Shown here: in pieces, positions 28,945 to 41,223 of the stretch
How the letters are laid out: the number at the start of each line of letters is the position of its first letter
Position numbering within the stretch: position 1 is the stretch's first letter
From: Burhinus oedicnemus
Lineage: Eukaryota; Chordata; Aves; Charadriiformes; Burhinidae
Assembly: GCA_008921705.1 (NCBI GenBank)
Contig: VFFE01007633.1
Location: 1,269,178-1,333,177, forward strand
DNA length: 64,000 nucleotides
Direction: 5' to 3'
The notes under the pieces: generated by a model
What the model was told of the DNA's origin: nothing
The model's input: the letters and a program-made list of their open reading frames with translations, nothing else
Database searches by the model: none
Made by a program: the position numbers and the translations under genes

Positions 28945-30670
28945 TAAATAAGAACAGCTGTGCTCAGCCACATCAAAGGCTTATTCAGCTCAGTATCTTT
29001 TCTCCAACAGCAAGTCAAAGGAGGTACCTAGGAAGGACTTTGCCAGAAAACTCCCCTCCCCTATAAGATCTGCATCTCAGGGATTTCTTAAAAGGCACAC
29101 ATTCCAGTAGCCTTGTCTTTCTTTTTAATAGCCCTTCATAGTTTTCTTTTCCATGAACTCATCCAGTCATCCTCTGAGTCTATACTAACTTCTAGGTCTT
29201 AAACATATTGCAGAGGGAATCCTAAAACATGAAAAACCTTTCTTTGTGTTTGCTCAGCAGCTACCATCTGTTAAGTTCATTTGATGCCCCACTAAGGTTT
29301 TGTATGAAAAGCGAACATATAGATGATTCTTACTGATGCTTTCTATGTCACTTACCATCTTATTAACCTTTATCATGTCCCAGCTTTTTTTCCAAGTTCA
29401 AAAGTTCTACTTTATATAGCTGTTCTTTGTACTAAAGCCATTTTACAACCTTTCTCTGAACCTTTTGCAGCTTTGTTATACACTTCATGAGATAGGGATA
29501 CCAGAACTTCTTGTAATATTGAAAAGGTACACACATATTTACACAGTGATATTTTTAATGCCTTTTCTGTTCTCCCACTAATTAGATCTGTTCTTTTGCT
29601 AAGGTAAGCATTAGTCTGATGTTTTTATAGGACTCTGTATTATAACCAAGATTCCTTTCCTCCAGAATTACAGTGAAGCTAGAGCCTGTCATTTTACATG
29701 GAAAATTAGGATTTATTATGTTTTTTTCTTCTCTAGATTTTCTGTATTTTGTAACTATGTGCATCCCATCAAATTCATGTACCCTGAATTTCATCAACTA
29801 CTTCAACGTCCCCTTACTTGGTCACATAAGGCTTTTTTGGAATTCTTCACAATTGGTCCTCATCTTCATTAACTAAATAACTTCCTATCATCACAGACAC
29901 TTCACTGCTTACCCTCTTCTGCAGATCATTTATGAGTGTGCTAAACACAGATGCCAGCACAGACCTCTCTGCAATGCCATGGTGACTACTTCCACTGTAA
30001 AAAGTGGCCATTTTCTCCTATCTTTGAGGCACACTTTTAGCCAACCTTTTAGCAATGTACAGACTTTCTTACCTGATTTGCTTCCTTTATAGTCTTTATG
30101 CTTTTCAATGTCTTTTGGAAATTCTGATCACCTTTATGCACATTCAGGCTGACTATTTCAGAGAACTCCAATAGGTTTGAAAAGCATCTAGTTTTAAAAT
30201 GAAGCCTTGATTCTTGTTCAATATATCATATATATAATATTGTCAATCAATTCTCTCCTTTAACATAGTTTCCTAATACAATTTTCAGGTGTTCCAGCTT
30301 TTTGTTCCTTAACTCCCCTCAATCCTTTTTAAATATGGGCATCTCAGGTGAATTGAAGCTGGAGACTACATTAGCAGTGCAGCAATTTTTTCCTTGATTG
30401 TCTTTTAAACTCTAGATAACACATGGCGCTTGTGACATTACTGTTTATTTTGTCTTTGCTCCATAACCTATTCTACCAGTTGTTCAGCTTTAAACAGATG
30501 CAATTTTCCACAAAGAACAGTTCAGGCAAGGGAATAACAAAACATATAGAAGTTTTGCTGTCTTCATTTATCTTCCCTGTATATTCTGAATATCTATTGG
30601 CCCAGTAAGGCTGTCTTGCAGGCTACTTGCTCCAGCTGTGTTCAAAAGAAGAAGAATTTTCAGTTTTACA
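28945..30670 (-). mobile_element. Ancient, decayed CR1-like (L3-type) LINE
   Basis: Read on the minus strand, the 3' end (ATACTGAGCTGAATAAGCC then TTCTTATT) is collinear with the 3' end of the fossil element at 41224-41415. The internal block AAAAGGTTCAGAGAAAGG matches the other fossil near 39855. Further in, plus-strand words such as CAGATCATTTATGAGTGTG (about 29922) and TCTTTTGGAAATTCTGATC (about 30111) resemble, in order and spacing, a CR1 family I recall from turtles and other reptiles. It is far more diverged than the avian CR1 copies and full of indels. The boundaries are approximate. It lies in the sense direction of CSMD1. Confidence 0.75.
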
Positions 30671-31389
30671 ATGTCGGCCTGCAATGCTCTCAGACACTAA
30701 AGTTTTATTTCTGGGAAAGCCTTCAGAGAGGGTCCAGCAGCCTCTAAATCTTACTGGATCTCGCTGAAACATGTGCCTTCACCTACCTTGCCTTGGCATT
30801 AGCTCCCTCTGTCAGTTTGCACAAAATAGCATTAATCACTTTGTTTGCATATATAGCCGGATAAATCCCTGACTCCATCATCTCTCTTTTATCCTTATTT
30901 GTGAGCCCTTAATTATAAAAGTTGATGGCTAGAGCCCTCACAGATTTTCAATTCTCTCTCCTGCACAGAAAATTCAAAGGCACATCTCTCACATCCCCAG
31001 GGCACCTCACGTCTGCAATTATGACTCCTCTAACTCATGTATGTGCACACTTGCAGGAACTTTGATATTGCTGTAAGTATTAGCCCCAACTTAAATGATA
31101 TTGAGCAGCAAAGCTCATGACAGCAACGGGTTTGGAAATATGACTTTTAACAAGAACAGTTAAAACCAAATGCTCCTGATTGATAGTGCAAAGATGCATT
31201 ACAGATACGTAGAACCAAAAAAGATTTCCTCTTGAACTACAACAGATAACTACAGATTTAAGTTGTTGCTGCCATCAGTTGAGATGGTGGAGCAGTAGAT
31301 AGTTGTAAGACATAAATAGGTGGTTGCACACCTTATTGCAACCATCCCTTTTTCTTTTCTTTTGCATTTTAATATGCTACCTTCATTGA
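30671..31389. other. CSMD1 intron 1 sequence, unidentified
   Basis: Mixed composition and no recognised element. It could be a further decayed part of the older LINE to its left, but the resemblance runs out near 30670. Confidence 0.5.
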
Positions 31390-31510
31390 TACCCCCTGTA
31401 AGCTCCGGGCGCTTCCCGCCTCCATCGAGGCCCACAGACCCACGCCAGCCCCTGCCGCCAACTGGCCGTGCTCTGTACCAGGCCCGTATCGCTTCTTCCT
31501 CAGTAGTATA
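31390..31510. other. Short CpG-bearing GC-rich islet
   Basis: About 110 bases at roughly 65 percent G+C with several CpGs lie in AT-rich flanks. A plus frame stays open to about 31529, and AATAAA follows at about 31541. No splice-bounded exon or known protein was recognised. It could be a decayed LTR or retropseudogene end. Confidence 0.45.
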
Positions 31511-31829
31511 TCCCGAAGCTATCTTATGACAATGTTACTACCCAATAAAATTGTTATTATTTCCTAAATTAACTTTTAATCAAGAACAGAAATGTCAAAT
31601 GGCCAGACAGGCAAAGGCACTATTTTCTGAGGACTGTTTTAAACAGCATTTGGCTACTTTGAGCATCTTTTAAAAATAAATTATTACATAAACCTCACAA
31701 CACCATTAAAAGGCACTTTCCAAGGAATTAACCAAATCGGAAAGTACCATGTTCTTTTTAATTTAGGTATCACTGAAGATTTATTCACAACTGCAAGCCA
31801 CCGTCTTTGTTGGCAAAACTGAAATACGG
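31511..31829. other. AT-rich spacer between the two GC islets
   Basis: It contains an AATAAA at about 31541. Nothing else was recognised. Confidence 0.55.
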
Positions 31830-31945
31830 CTCGCCTGGCAGCAACAGCACAAAGATCTCAGGAAGTGTCTGTCTGCGCTGCGCCAGTGTTTGCTTGCTGT
31901 GCCCACCATCGCCTTTCAGCGTCAGGGAGAACTGGTGCTGCAAAG
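31830..31945 (-). other. Second short GC-richer islet with open minus frame
   Basis: About 115 bases with CpGs. A minus-strand frame of about 57 codons is open across it, including the segment TLAQRRQTLPEIF. There is no clear splice site at the edges and no known protein was recognised. It could be the remnant of an exon, an old repeat or chance. Confidence 0.35.
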
Positions 31946-32159
31946 CTTCAATACTACTGATATTTAAACATATTCAAGACGCTCCCATCCCAACGTGAAA
32001 TGAGAACAGTATAAATTAACTCACGATATTATGTTTTTGCAAGTTCTGGGAAAAGTAGTTAATTTCAAAAGAATTAGTGAGAAATTGTTTTAAACTTATT
32101 TGATCTGAAATAATTAATAACGATCTCTTAGGTTATATGATAAAAAGCTCATCTGTGCA

Positions 32160-33320
32160 CCCACAAAACAGAACAGAGAGACAATGGAAGATAGGCAAGC
32201 CCAAGCACTACCCTGCTCCAGGTCCTCCCAGGCCCGTCCCAGGAGCCATTGGCCCATCACAGGCCCATCTCCATGTGCCCAGAGGAACACAGGGCCCCAG
32301 GGCAGGTGGGAGCCCAAAGGAAGGACTCAGAGGAAGGGGCGCCCTTGTCCAGGGCCTCCCAGGGCTGTCTCAAGAAAGCCTCAGCCCCAGTGCCCAGATA
32401 TGACACCCACCATGACGGGCCAAAAGAACCAGATGCAGATTCCCTTCTGGACTGGTGGGGTTGCTGCCTGAGGTGTGGGACGTGTTATGGGATGCCGGGG
32501 AAGAGTGTTTTGGGATTGCATAAGACTTACTATGGGATGGTTAGGGGAGGAACCAGAGGTGGGGAAGAGGATGGATTTAGACGACTTGGGGAAGAACAAC
32601 TGTGGGAAAATAGAGGGGAGAGGGGACAAACAGAGCTGGTCATGTGTAAATAGTGGCCTGTCTGGCCATGTCCCCACAGGGGTCGTAGGGGCCCGTGGGT
32701 GGGTTGTGCCAGCCTGGCGCGAGTGCAGGTCGGGCTGCCAGCAGCTGGGCAGGACGGTGGGCCAGAAGGCATGTGTGCATGGGTGCCAGTGACCAGGGAG
32801 ACCCCAGTGAGTGACAGCAAGTGCCAGCCCCAGGTGGGACCAGGGCCAGAGGCTGTGTGTCTGCAGTGCAGCACAGGGAGCCAGCACAGGTGTGTGAGTG
32901 AGTGTGCAAACACTGGAGATGGTCCAGCTGGACGAGCCAGTGAGCAGGTGATATCGATGGGGAGTCAGGAGGGTTTCTCCAAGGACAAGACCACAGAGGG
33001 GTGGCTACTGGGGACCAGGGGATTCCTAGTCAGCTGTGCATGAGTGTGTTTGAATGGTTCTCCATCCTGCTCAGCCAGAGATGGGAAACAGGATGAGGTC
33101 ATTGGTGGTGCCTGAGTTCATATGAGTGCTGAGTGTGTCCACCTCTGTAAACATGTGTGGCTGGCCGCATGTATACATATGCAGGTGGTGTATACGTGTG
33201 CTCTGTGTGCATGTGCCTACTGGGAAAAGCTGCTTAGCCTTGCCACTGCCTGCGTCTGGGGCACAGAGATGGGGCACCCTCACTTCTGTCAGCTGTCAGA
33301 TTCAGCCCTTCCTAATATAA
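32160..33320. other. Unidentified GC-rich block of about 1.1 kb
   Basis: Composition rises abruptly to about 65 to 73 percent G+C in lines such as 32221-32280 and 32701-32760, against about 28 percent at 33361-33420. Words like CCAG, GTGTG and TGTGTGAGTGAGTG recur. Open frames of up to 168 codons on both strands are what GC-rich sequence gives by chance, and none shows a domain. The sharp left edge and gradual right edge suggest an insertion. A lineage-specific dispersed repeat is the likeliest explanation; an lncRNA or pseudogene is possible. Confidence 0.5.
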
Positions 33321-36300
33321 TCAATTGCCTCTGAATCGTTAAATATTCTCTAGCTTGGCAGCTAAAGCTAAAAATAGAGAAAAAATGCCAGCTAAATTGC
33401 AAAATTTAGATTGATTTCCTTTAAATACAGATCCATTCAAAACCTGCAATTTTTGTCTGTGACCAGTCTAGGACCTTCACTAGGTCCATCTCACATGAGA
33501 TGAATGGTTGGTAAATGCTAGAATGCATGTAATAACCTTAAATTCTGATGCAGACATTCACAAAGTGACTGCAACTTCATCAGTCTATAAAACATTTTAA
33601 ATTCAGACCTTACTTCTAACCTCAGGATATATATTCATTGATTGTGTTGATGAAACAGAAAAGCTGGTCTAAAATTTTTGAAGTCTCAGATTACTACTCT
33701 GAGAGTCAGGCAATAGCTTTGTGTGCAATTTCCTATGTATATTTAAGCCTTTATCCAGCACCCAAGTGAAATTAAATACTCTTGAAGGTTAAAGATTAAT
33801 ATTACTATTCAGCAAGAAGTCCTGAAACAAATCCTGCCATAATGGTAGCTTTGCTGTGTACCAGAGCAAAACATTTTAATTGCTGGTATGTGGAAGTTTT
33901 TTCTTTATTTTAATGAAGTTCTCAATGCTGAAACGCATATTATACATCAGCCAGATTACATTGCCATTACAAATTGAGAAAAAGATATTTCATGTTCCCT
34001 TTTCAATACTGGAATGTCCAAAAAGACCAATAAATCAGTATTCACACAAGTTAATGGGGAAATAAAATGCAGCAAAATATGTTTCTCTGCAGGAAAACTT
34101 TATTTTTTTAAAGGACTTTTAATGCTTTTTAAAAAATCCAGTCTACAATGCTATCAATTTAGTGCCACTGGCTAGTAGAGACAAAAAAATAAAAATACCA
34201 TAATTGCTCTCTCAAGGCTACAGCTTGACAGTCCTTCCTTCTGACAAAGCAATAAGTTCTTAGTTAAAAGCAACTGGATTATATGAAGTTGTTGTATCTC
34301 CTGTCTTTCAAAAGTAATGATCTTAGCCCAGTAAAGCAAAGTACTCCAAATTCTTTTTGTTCTTCCTTTGCATTTACTCCAATTGTTTTTAAGATTCATT
34401 AAAATGAAGGAAAGAAAATGCATTAAAAAGAGATGAAAAGAATGCAAGTTGTATACCAGATTAGAAATAAGTAGGAGGTGGTGTTGAAAGCAGCTCTTTT
34501 ACAGAGGGTAATATCCTATATTGCAAAATGCTGAGCTAAAGACAGTTTTAGTGCCCCTTAAAACAAGACTATTCTTCACAGATGTAAACTCATTCTGCCG
34601 ATGGAGATCACTGAGGACAGGGTGGATTTTATTTGTTTACTTTTCTAAAATAAAGTAAAATAAATTTAGGCTTTAGGTAAACATCACTATTATTGTTACA
34701 GTTGCTTAGCAACAGTTGGTAGAATGTGAGAGTATGGTATAGCTCTGGTAAATAAAAGGAAACTGCTGATTTCATTGTTTGTGAAATACTGAGACAATAA
34801 TCCAAATTCTCTTCTGAGCTCCGCTGGAATAGGAGCAACTCAACTGTAGGCAAGCTACTCTGAGAAGAGGACTTCTTTATTTCCCTTCTGCCAGACTCTT
34901 GCAACATACAGGATAACTGTCTGTACCAAATCTGATCACTTCAGTATTGCCACTTTGACTTTCATTTTTTATTGATGCCACTCTCCCAGACCACTTCACT
35001 GACAGCCTTGCTCGCATATCAGGATCTTACAGCAGACTTTTTTATTACCGTTTTTGTCACTGGATGCCTACATCATGAGGCTGAGAAGAGTAATGCAGTT
35101 CAAGCAGTTTGGTTTTATACTATTACTAAAAGAGCGTATTGTCAAAAACTCCAGTTCTGAAAACTGGGGAAAATGTATTTGTCTCATTGTAACTGTTCGA
35201 TGAGCATCGTCTACTTTAATTATTTTTTCTTCCCTGACAGTTATTACTTTGTGCATCATTTCTGTTATCCAGCAGGCTTTCCAGCATTTTTTTGTCTGTG
35301 TGTGACCACAGAATCAGTCCAGAAAAGGTTTCAAATTTTTTAATCTCTGCTACTTTAATTCATGCTTTGTTTGCACTTAAAACAGAACCTTTTAGTTCTG
35401 TGTGCTTTAATTAACTGTACAGAGTCAACTGACATCAACTGAGAAGGACAAATGCTATCTTTCAAATTAGATTGCTAAGTTATAACTTCAGGAAAGAGAA
35501 TGAGCAGCAATAAATTCTTCAATAGTCATTAGAGAAGTTTCATTGTCAAAGACGGAAGAGTTATTTTTAGAATTGAATTTAGAAAGATCAGATGACATTA
35601 CATTAGATTTTAGTGTTAAACCAATCACCTTTGTTAATACAAATGCATTTTGCAGGAAGAATTTTAGCTTTCACATTAAAAAAATGGTATTTTATGGATC
35701 TACTGCAAGAAATCATGAAACATTCCTCTTGACAGGTATATCTTTTTCCACACACAATTGTGCCTATTTAGATTTCTATTTTATATAAATCAGAATATGG
35801 GCACTACTGTCCTACGTAATGTACATACAAGAAAGAAGAATTCTCCTATGAAAAATTAACAGTAAAGCACAGCAAACAATATTACAGCATTAGCAAAGTT
35901 AAATATAATCAAAAGATAGGTAGAATGACAACAGGTACAAGTGTAAAATATGAATTTCATTGCACATTTGATGTTAATGAATTCACACACAGAAAACATA
36001 CACAACCTGTGACATTCATTAACATTACCAGGGTGGGAATGATGCAACAGAAACATGTTCCCTGGAGATTATAAATTCAAAGTACAGCTGCCTGAGACAT
36101 TCATGACTGGAACTGAAATGATGTGTTCTAATAATCTTAACCACAGGAAATTTAGTACCTTATATTTTGTATCTTACTGATTTGTTTGCACAGTATTAAA
36201 GTTATTACTGATTTTAATGGAGCAATGGGATAGAATGGAGGGTGATGCAGCTCCTGTGCCTGAGTCATAATGTCAGTAGCTGACATTTATGCACAGCAAT

Positions 36301-37289
36301 GTTCAGAACGGAGTAGCTAACCACCACCTTGTAGAATCAAAACCAAATACAATTGTGTGAGTAACTATAGGTGTGATTCAGCACTGTTACAAATCCTTTG
36401 GCCTTATCTACACCAATTCAAATGGTGACAAAATGCTGCCAGACTGATTTGGTGCCTCCAGTTCATACTGGAGTAAATGACTAAAGAATAAGATATTTTT
36501 TTGTATCTACATAAGATCAAGTTTTTTTTCTCCCACCCTAAATACATTTCAGTTTTATGTTTTCCACTGTGTATATCTCAAGTAATTATTTAGATTTGTA
36601 AATAATGGCAAGTAAAGTTGTGAACTGTGACAAAAATGTAATTAACTTTTCCTTTAAGGTATAGCTGATTAGAATAATACTTTCTAATAGCGTATAAAGT
36701 ATATCTATTTACTAATTAAACACATTCAGCCTATGCACATGATTCAGGTTACAGAAATAAAAGTTTACACAATGAATTAAATTCAAATAAATTAAGAAAC
36801 AGATGATAGTACAAATTGGAACTGTAAAGTATGTAAGACAATATTTACGATATTACATATTTAAAGAAATTATTTCTCCTAACAATGCAACACTTTATGA
36901 GACACTGTATTTCTCAGACTGGTTTGCCTATACTAAAAAGTTGTTTTTTATAGAATTATGGTGGATGCTGTTTTGAAATACCAAATTGAAAAATCACCCA
37001 AATATGCAACGGTTTATGCGAGGTGAAGCACATGAAATTCCAGAAACTGAACTTAGGCTCATTCAAGCCTTTTCATCAGGTCTCTGCCCTCACATACTGC
37101 CTGTACATCACAACACACAAGCACTATCTCATGGACTAGTTCTGAACTGGTTTGCTCAAAGGGATTTTTAACCCTTAATTAAGGTATATTTGAAACAGGG
37201 AGAAGAGATCTACTCTTTGCGGGAATATTACAAGCAATGTCCTGTTATGTTCATTTTACATGAAATACTGCACAAAATTAAAAACCATC

Positions 37290-37520
37290 CGCATCATCGA
37301 CTCATCTCCAGGAGCCCGTGTGACTGACAGGAAACAGAGAGCCAGAAGAAGCACAGCACGTAGACGCTATTCATGTTGGCACTGCTAAAGCTGGTTGTGC
37401 CAGGGTGGGTGAAACGTAGGCTGATCTGCCATGTCAGTGCCAGGTCTGTGGTGCAGAACTGCGCTCCGACCTGCGAGCTATTCTGATGTTCATAGTCACT
37501 GCTTCCACAAAATGACATGG
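37290..37520 (-). other. GC-richer stretch with a 74-codon open minus frame
   Basis: The frame from 37518 back to 37294 (starting MSFCGSSDYEHQ) stays open across a stretch with several CpGs, in otherwise AT-rich DNA. Its middle encodes a hydrophobic segment (VYVLCFFWLSVSC). Splice sites at the edges are weak: a TCCTAG acceptor-like site with a poor pyrimidine tract, and no strong donor. I do not recognise the peptide. Confidence 0.35.
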
Positions 37521-39220
37521 AGACTGGTTTCTCTAGGACATTTTTAATTTACCACTCACAGCAGTTATCCTTACGGCTCTTCCTCCATAAGTATTCTAAT
37601 GCCAATAATTTTCTGGGCAAGGTACAAACACAACATTGCCTGTTCTTCCTCTAGGCCTAAAATAAAAGCTTTGCTATTTGTGATAATCAAGGGATCTAAC
37701 TTTCATTAAAACAGCTGAGGTATGGGGGTGATGGATGGTGGAAGGGATTTATCCTGAGATCCTAGCCTTTCTGAACAATAACCCAATGTATCTGGAGCGT
37801 GATCGTACTCCCGTTGAAGTCAATGACAACCATTCTATAAACTTCAGTGACAGAAAGATCAACTCTGTACATACAGGCTCAGATCTGTTACATATCTGGC
37901 TTGCTTCCAGGAGACAAAATCTGAGAGGGAAATGATTGGCATGGCTCGGTAGAAGTGGACATGCCTTTGGGAGACTGCTCATGGCCATCAATAAGAGCAG
38001 GATAAGACTGCAAAATGTTAGCTTTCACTCATGTTACATCAGACTGCATTATGTCGTGCTGTCTTACATCTCATCTGACAGGCACATTTCTGTTACAAAA
38101 CATAAAAAGACAGAAAAAACAACATGGAGTTGAAAAAAAAAAGTGTTTATTTTAGCCAAGGTGACTAGCCAATTAGCAGTTATGATAAAACAAGCTTTAA
38201 CTAGATTAAAATTATTCTTGCTCCTATGAATAAAAAACCTTGCCAACACCACAGTTTTTATACAACCAAGTATAAATTATAAATTCAACCCATATCAGAC
38301 CAGTTATTAGACTACAGCTGCATGATTTACTCTTGAAATTCTGAAAGCGCTCACCTCTAGCACACCCTTAGCACACCTGACTCCCAGTTTACTCTGCTGT
38401 CTACAACTTTTTCTTACTCAGGGTGGAATGTAATCGTATGTATACGGAAAACACTGAACATATGGCTTTTGTGGCAGAAACTGTAAAATTAAATTTTCCA
38501 CAGTCGCTTGCTGGACAAACAGCCAAATGCTGTTTCATGCTTCAGCTAAAGCACAGTAACTATAATATCTTCTTTGTGTCATTGTAACCTATACTTCAAG
38601 AAGCTGTATAATTCATGGTATGGTTGTCAGCTGGAGTCATCCAGTCCATACAAACGATGTTCTTACAATGTCACGGAAAAATCTGAAGTATTAGCATACT
38701 TTGAATATAAATGTAAGGTTCACTGCATTCTGCAGTTTATAATCACAATTTGGTGATGAACAACCACATTAATTATAAATAAAATTATTAAAAATTTAAG
38801 CATATATTGTTTGTGATTCTTGCCATTTGATATAACAGGTATTTTTCCATGTTCACATTTATAAAGTGTTGATTCTGTAGGCTATTAAAACAACTAGAGC
38901 CAGGAAAGAGAACATGAAAGGTCACGTATAAAAGTATAGCCACATTACAATCACAGCACTTGGAGAACATGAGACACCCCCACACACACTTCCCAAATCT
39001 CCTCTTGGTGCCACTTCTAAAAGAAAATGTCATCAATAAAACAGGCATATTATTAAATAGCTTTGATTTATCTCAACATTTTCCTCTTCAAGCCAACTGT
39101 CTCTGTGTCACATTTTGTGGATTTTCAGTTGATGTAAGTCGGCATGTCTTCACTAGCTACATCACATCAGATCAGTTGTAACACTAGTTGAATTTCCAAC
39201 ACATATGCTGATTCTACCAT

Positions 39221-39272
39221 CCACCTTTCTTCCTCCCCTTCTTCCTTTCTTCCCTCCTTCCTTCCTTTCTTC
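39221..39272. repeat. Polypyrimidine tract (CTTCC/CTTT-rich)
   Basis: About 50 bases of nearly pure C and T built from TTCC and TTCTT units. It is purine-rich in the CSMD1 transcript. Confidence 0.85.
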
Positions 39273-39824
39273 AGTTTTCAAATACTGATTCTGTAAAGGC
39301 ATTCTATTATTTACTCTTGAATCTGATCTTCTTAATGATACTTTATTAATTATTTTAATATTTCTATGCTTTTAAGGCAAAACACTGTATACGTAATTAG
39401 TAATCAAAGAAAGTGCAAGGAAAAGGTCTATTTACTGTATTTGTTAAACCTTTTTCCAGATTCTTTGGCTGTTTAGTTGCATGATGGATGCAATAGGTAG
39501 TGAATTTCAGCTGCCATTTCACTTGTTTTGCTTTACAGAAAGGCTATGTGAAGAGCTGCAAAAAGACTTTGTGATACTGAGAAATTCCATGTTGACACAG
39601 GTACAGTAGTGCCATGCCCAGGCAAAGAAAATTTTCCACACATAGCAATGGGCTCTGAACTATCTATTAGAACTCAGGACAGTTATCACAGAGTAGATGA
39701 AATGTTGAAGTAATGTGTTCATAAAACTGTAAGAGTCAAAAAAGTGCATAGAAAGTTTAAAATTATTCAAGTTAGAGGAAACAAACAGAAAGTATCATTA
39801 AGCCCTACATATGCTCACTGTCTA

Positions 39825-40205
39825 ATCTGAGTTCTGCATGCAAGTTCAACCCCACAATCTTATTAGAAAAGGTGTAGATAAGAACTATAAGGATGACTGA
39901 AGGTATGAAATAGCTTCCATACAGGGAGACAAAATAGACTCAAATTTTCTAGCCTGCAAAAGAGACTGCTGAGGGGGAAAGTGGGAGAGGTTCACAGCAT
40001 CACAAGGGTAAGAAAAAGTGTTCTCCTGTTCTGATTTTCTTCCCTCTGTTTTCATTACTCAAAACTCCTTCTGCTGATAAGTTAAAAAAAAAAAAAAGGA
40101 GATATATTTTTCACCTAGTGCATAACTAAACAGTGGAATTCATTTCAACAAGAAAGCAATTAGACTGTATCAAAAGAGAAATTAGTAAAAGAGCATTTTA
40201 AAAGT
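39825..40205 (+). mobile_element. Ancient CR1-like LINE, left part of an interrupted element
   Basis: GTTCTGCATGCAAGTTC, AAAAGGTGTAGATAAG and GAGACTGCTGAGGGGG follow the order expected near the end of ORF2 in the same old CR1-like family as 28945-30670. A 14-A run at 40084-40097 interrupts it. The sequence breaks off where the young CR1 begins at about 40206 and resumes at 41224. Confidence 0.75.
40084..40097. repeat. Poly(A) run
   Basis: Fourteen consecutive A inside the older LINE remnant. Confidence 0.9.
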
Positions 40206-41223
40206 TGCATTCAGAGGGTAATAGTCAATGACCCAGGGTCCAGATGGAGATCGGTGACAAGTGGTGTCCCTCAGGGGTCCACACTTGGACCAGTACTGTT
40301 CAATATCTTCATCAATGACATAGACGGTGGGATCAAGTGCACCCTCAGCAAGTTTGCAGACAACACCAAGCTGAGCAGTGCAGTTGACCACCCGAGGGAT
40401 GGAATGCCATCCAGAGGGATCTGGACAAGCTCAAGAAGTGGGCCCACGTAAACCCCATGAGGTTCAACAGGGCCAAGTGCAAGGTCCTGCACCTGGGTCA
40501 GGGAAATCCCCAGTACCGATGCAGGCTGGTGGGTGAAAGGATTGAGAGCAGCCCTGCCAAGAAGGACTTGGGGATACTGGTGGATGAAAAGCTGGACATG
40601 AGCCAACAATGTGCGCTTGCAGCCCAGAAAGCCAACCATATCCCGGGCTGCATCAAAAGAAGCGTGGCCAGCAGGTCAAGGGAAGTGATTCTGCTCCTCT
40701 ACTTTGCTCTGGTGAGACCCCAGCTGGAGTACTGCATTCAGCTCTGGAGACCTCAGCAAAGGAAAGACATGGACCTGTTGAAATGGGTCCAGAGGAGGGC
40801 CACGAAGATGATCAGAGGGCTGGAGCACCTCTCCTAGGAAGAAAGGCTGAGAGCATTGGGGTTGTTCAGCCTGGAGAAGAGAAGGCTCCAGGGAGACCTT
40901 ATTGCAGCCTTTCAGTACTTAAAGGGGGCCTACAAGACAGACAGGGACAAACTTTTTAGCAGGGCCTCTTGGGTTAGGACAAGCTAAAAGAGGGTAGATT
41001 TAGACCAGATATAAGGAAGAAATTTTTTACAATGTGGTGAAACACTGGAACGTGTTGCCCAGAGAGGTGGTAGATGCCCCATCCCTGGAAACAGTCAAGG
41101 CCAGCCTGGATGGTGCTCTGAGCAACCAGATCTAGTTGAAGATGTCCTGGCCCATTGCAGAGGTGTTGGACTAGATGAACTTTAAAGGTCCCTTCCAACC
41201 CAAACTATTCTATGACTCTATGA
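40206..41223 (+). mobile_element. CR1 LINE fragment with reverse-transcriptase remains (copy 6), nested
   Basis: The longest young CR1 here. The plus frame at 40254-40451 carries the reverse-transcriptase motif [17 protein letters not shown] and then FADNTK, where the second aspartate of the usual FADD catalytic pair has become asparagine. A frameshift near 40405 moves the reading to 40457-40837, which ends at a TAG inside the coding region. The C-terminal coding region, 3' UTR and tail ATTCTATGACTCTATGA follow. It is inserted into an older CR1-like element and is antisense to CSMD1. Confidence 0.94.

Larger units (their letters stand above)
33321..39824. other. CSMD1 intron 1 sequence, GC block to fossil LINE
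   Basis: AT-rich throughout, except a GC-richer stretch at 37290-37520 and a pyrimidine tract at 39221-39272. No transposon end was recognised. Confidence 0.55.

Noticed and set aside
32381..32887. The longest open frame in the window (168 codons, minus)
   Set aside because: It lies in the GC-rich block where stop codons are rare. Long frames overlap on both strands, and the peptide shows no domain and only low-complexity Pro/Ser/His/Thr-rich sequence.
32160..33320. The GC-rich block as the CSMD1 promoter and exon 1
   Set aside because: No signal-peptide frame ending in a split Gly codon with a donor is visible on the minus strand, and CpG density is modest for a promoter island.
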